This document shows, piece after piece, positions 6,006 to 8,213 of a stretch of 8,213 nucleotides of DNA. The DNA is taken from assembly GCA_003551985.1 (NCBI GenBank), contig PUOB01000335.1, forward strand, positions 1-8,213. The letters run 5' to 3'. The notes below the pieces were generated by a model. It was not told the DNA's origin. It saw nothing but the letters and a program-made list of their open reading frames with translations, and did not search any database. This stretch comes from Desulfobacteraceae bacterium (lineage in GTDB: Bacteria > Desulfobacterota > Desulfobacteria > Desulfobacterales > Desulfosalsimonadaceae). Both the position numbers and the translations under genes were made by a program. Position 1 is the first letter of the stretch, and each line of letters starts with the position of its first letter.

Positions 6006-6135
6006 CGTTTCCCGCGGGAGCGGGAAACGATGAATAATGGACGCGGGAGGGTTTGGGGTGGCGTTCCCCGCGGGAGCGGGGAACGATGAAGAACAAGGGT
6101 TTGGGGTGGCGTTCCCCGCGGGAGCGGGGAACGAT
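6006..6135. repeat. REP palindrome cluster 2 (copies 5-7), including a tandem duplication
   Basis: Copies lie at 6006-6031, 6062-6087 and 6110-6135, all in plus orientation and each ending CGAT. Copy 5 pairs perfectly with T-A where cluster 1 has a C-A mismatch; copies 6 and 7 pair perfectly with C-G there. Copies 6 and 7 are part of a longer direct repeat: 6048-6087 and 6096-6135 are identical over 40 bp at a 48-bp period. A bare core ACGCGGGAG at 6041-6049 may be a further remnant. The cluster separates the RAYT from the ygiQ-type gene. Confidence 0.85.
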
Positions 6136-6163
6136 AAACAAACGATAAACAAACGATAAACAA
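6131..6163. repeat. Three perfect 11-bp tandem repeats
   Basis: ACGATAAACAA occurs three times in a row. The first unit begins inside the 3' end (ACGAT) of REP copy 7, so the array seems to have grown from the edge of that copy by slippage. It ends 29 bp before the ygiQ-type start codon. Confidence 0.9.
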
Positions 6164-6192
6164 ATATTAAAACAAAAAACATACCAAAACGC

Positions 6193-7884
6193 ATGTTTCT
6201 GCCGGCCACAAAAAAAGAGATGAAACAGCTTGGATGGGATTCACTGGACGTGGTCCTGGTCACCGGGGATGCCTACATCGACTCCCCTTACTGCGGCGCG
6301 GCGGTAATCGGGAAGGTCCTGGCGGCGGCCGGGTTTCGGACGGGAATCATTGCGCAGCCGGATGCGGACAGCGAAAAAGACATCACCCGTCTGGGCGAGC
6401 CGGAACTGTTCTGGGGCGTGACAGCCGGGGCGACGGACTCGATGGTGGCCAATTACACGGCAACCAAAAAATTCCGCAAAACCGACGATATGACTCCCGG
6501 CGGAAACAACACCCGGCGGCCGGACCGGGCAAGCATCGTGTACACCAACCTGATCCGCCGGTATTTCAAGCAGACAAAGCCGATCGTTTTGGGAGGCGTC
6601 GAAGCCGGCCTTCGGCGCATCTCCCATTACGACTTCTGGAGCGGCAAGGTCCGCCGTTCAATTTTGTTTGACGCCAAGGCGGACCTGCTGGTTTACGGCA
6701 TGGGGGAAAAAGCGGCGCTGGAAATAGCCCAAAGGCTTGCCGCAGGGCAGTCGACCAAAGGCATTGCCGGCCCCTGCCGCATCGGCGGGGAGATACCGGA
6801 CGGATACATCGAACTGCCGTCCCATGACGCGGTATGCCGGGACAAGGAAGCCTTCGCCCGGATGTTCGAAACATTTTACCACAACGCCGACCCGCTTACG
6901 GCCAACGGATTGTGCCAGCTTCAGGACACCCGTTACCTCGTTCACCACCCGCCGCAACCGCTGCCCGAAACACGCGAACTGGACCGCATCCATGAACTGG
7001 ACTACGAACGCGACGCACACCCGCTTCACGCGCCTGACGGCACGGTTCGGGCCTTGGACACCATGCGTTTTTCCATCACCACTCACCGGGGCTGCTACGG
7101 GGAATGCCGCTTCTGCGCCATCGCCCTCCACCAAGGCCGCACCATCATCAGCAGAAGCGAGGCGTCCATATTGCGGGAAGCCGAAACCATGACCCGTCAC
7201 CCGTTGTTCAAGGGCATCATACAGGACGTGGGCGGCCCCACAGCCAACATGTACGGCATTGAATGCGATATCAAGCGAAAAAAAGGGCCCTGCAGGCACA
7301 AACGCTGCCTGGTGCCCCGCCCATGCAAGCATTTGCCGGTAAACCACGGCCGCCAGATCGCACTCTTGAAAAAAATACGGACCGTAAAAGGGGTGCGCAA
7401 GGCATTTATCGGCTCCGGCATCCGCCACGACATGATCCTTTGCGACAAAACCCGCGGGACGGCGTACCTGGAAGAAATCGTTTCCCACCACGTCTCCGGC
7501 CAGCTTAAAATCGCCCCGGAGCACTCGGAAAACCATATCCTTTCCCTGATGGGAAAACCGGGGGTCAAACACACCCGTGAGTTTATAACCCGCTTTGGGC
7601 AGGCCGTCGCAAAGTCCGGCAAAAAGCAGTACCTGACCTGCTACTTCATCGCGGCCCACCCGGGATGCACCATGGAAGACATGCGGCGCCTGAAAGCATT
7701 CGCGAAAAAAACGCTCCGGTTCGCGCCGGAGCAGGTGCAGGTGTTCACACCAACCCCTGCCACGTTTTCAACGTTGATGTATTATACGGGGCGGGATTGC
7801 GAGACAAAAAAGCCTGTTTACGTTGAAAAAGACCCGAAAAAGCGGGAACGACAGAAGCAGGTGGTGGTGGCGCGCTCCGGGTGA
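6193..7884 (+). CDS. ygiQ: YgiQ-family radical SAM protein (UPF0313)
   Basis: This is a radical S-adenosylmethionine enzyme of the YgiQ family; its reaction is not established. The cluster-binding motif is C301-YGE-C305-RF-C308, the CxxxCxxC triad that holds the 4Fe-4S cluster cleaving SAM. The N-terminal part (GWDSLDVVLVTGDAYIDSPYCGAA and GGVEAGLRRISHYDFW) is diagnostic for the family. A second cysteine group (C358, C367, C372, C378; GPCRHKRCLVPRPCKHL) is also a family trait and may bind metal. LKIAPEHSE and VQVFTPTPAT mark the end of the barrel. The tail is short and basic (KDPKKRERQKQ), so at 563 residues this is one of the shorter versions. The start at 6193 fits the family N-terminus, but no Shine-Dalgarno sequence is seen; the leader is A-rich and carries tandem repeats. 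It stands alone between two REP clusters. Confidence 0.93.
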   Translation: MFLPATKKEMKQLGWDSLDVVLVTGDAYIDSPYCGAAVIGKVLAAAGFRTGIIAQPDADSEKDITRLGEPELFWGVTAGATDSMVANYTATKKFRKTDDMTPGGNNTRRPDRASIVYTNLIRRYFKQTKPIVLGGVEAGLRRISHYDFWSGKVRRSILFDAKADLLVYGMGEKAALEIAQRLAAGQSTKGIAGPCRIGGEIPDGYIELPSHDAVCRDKEAFARMFETFYHNADPLTANGLCQLQDTRYLVHHPPQPLPETRELDRIHELDYERDAHPLHAPDGTVRALDTMRFSITTHRGCYGECRFCAIALHQGRTIISRSEASILREAETMTRHPLFKGIIQDVGGPTANMYGIECDIKRKKGPCRHKRCLVPRPCKHLPVNHGRQIALLKKIRTVKGVRKAFIGSGIRHDMILCDKTRGTAYLEEIVSHHVSGQLKIAPEHSENHILSLMGKPGVKHTREFITRFGQAVAKSGKKQYLTCYFIAAHPGCTMEDMRRLKAFAKKTLRFAPEQVQVFTPTPATFSTLMYYTGRDCETKKPVYVEKDPKKRERQKQVVVARSG

Positions 7885-7904
7885 TGGAGGGGCGGGAAAT
7901 GTTT

Positions 7905-8051
7905 CGTTCCACGCGGGAGCGTGAAACGATGAATGCAAACGGTTGGGCACGATGAACGTCCCCCGCGGGAGCGTGGGAACGATGAAAGAAATGGCTTGGC
8001 GCCTGGTTCGTTCCACGCGGGAGCGTGGAACGATAGGCCCGTGGGAACGAT
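7905..8051. repeat. REP palindrome cluster 3 (copies 8-10 and a half copy)
   Basis: Copies lie at 7905-7930, 7957-7983 and 8009-8034, all in plus orientation with core GCGGGAGCG and 3' end CGAT. Copies 8 and 10 are the ACGC/GCGT subtype; copy 8 has the same C-A mismatch at pair five as cluster 1, and copy 10 pairs perfectly. Copy 9 has a left arm of one subtype (CCCCGC) and a right arm of the other (GCGTGGG), leaving a bulge. A right arm alone (GTGGGAACGAT) sits at 8041-8051. The cluster begins 20 nt after the ygiQ-type stop codon. Confidence 0.82.
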
Positions 8052-8104
8052 ACCCGTCAATATGCCAGACGATAAGCTAATGCGCAGGCCAGGGGTTATT
8101 CCCC

Positions 8105-8213
8105 TTACCAGTAATACCGCGGGTGCCGCCAATGGTAAAAATGCGGATCCGGCCACCGATAATAAGGATCATAGTAATAATAGCGCCCCGGCCATTCCGG
8201 TTTATCCCACAGG
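8105..8213 (-). CDS. Tyr/Trp/His-rich protein, C-terminal 35 residues (5' end outside window)
   Basis: The minus strand is open from the window edge to a TAA at 8105-8107. The encoded tail is strongly aromatic: it contains GRYYYYDPYYRWPDPHFYHW and ends RHPRYYW. With 9 Tyr, 5 Trp and 3 His among 35 residues it resembles the low-complexity tails of small secreted or envelope proteins, but no family can be named. A run of aromatic codons this dense is unlikely by chance in noncoding DNA. A small hairpin (AGGGG, TTATT, CCCCT at 8091-8105) overlaps the stop. The start and any signal peptide lie outside the window. Confidence 0.5.
   Translation of the reverse strand, partial: LWDKPEWPGRYYYYDPYYRWPDPHFYHWRHPRYYW

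Noticed and set aside
6006..6135. Regularly spaced repeats as a CRISPR array
   Set aside because: The repeats are near-perfect hairpins with two spacings and partly identical intervening sequence, some copies are inverted elsewhere, and no cas gene is present. They fit REPs better.
6658..7659. A 333-codon open frame on the minus strand opposite the ygiQ-type gene
   Set aside because: It lies wholly antisense to a clearly recognised radical SAM gene and has no family motif; such frames are usual in GC-rich genes.

Overview
The window looks like a chromosome segment of a GC-rich anaerobe, most plausibly a sulfate reducer of the Desulfobacterota (Desulfobacteraceae type). This is an inference from protein style (a cysteine-rich ferredoxin-like protein, a YgiQ radical SAM protein) and from long nested palindromes of a kind I associate with that group. 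No rRNA or tRNA gene is present, so the taxon cannot be fixed.

Left part (1-1170): the end of a TolC-type outer-membrane factor, then a periplasmic adaptor of the CusB/HlyD class with an apparent in-frame internal deletion. No RND pump gene follows. This looks like a decayed heavy-metal efflux operon. Next (1204-2265, minus) is a 353-aa protein with a winged-helix-like N-terminus and many Fe-S ligand cysteines. The intergenic space 2266-2729 is filled by nested inverted-repeat elements, and a half copy sits at 429-521.

Middle (2730-4995): two divergent RNA-modification genes. One is an RluA-family pseudouridine synthase whose stop codon lies inside a repeat. The other is an unusual fusion of an RsmG-type 16S rRNA methyltransferase with a SpoU/TrmH-type 2'-O-methyltransferase.

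Right part (4996-8213): a REP-associated tyrosine transposase (RAYT, minus strand) with a near-consensus sigma70 promoter, surrounded by short GC-rich palindromes built on a GCGGGAGCG core. Seven palindromes flank the transposase (5017-6135). Three more plus a half copy lie 2.2 kb away, behind the ygiQ-type radical SAM gene. Transposase and palindromes together form a REP/RAYT system, the most interesting structure here. The window ends in the C-terminus of a Tyr/Trp/His-rich protein on the minus strand.
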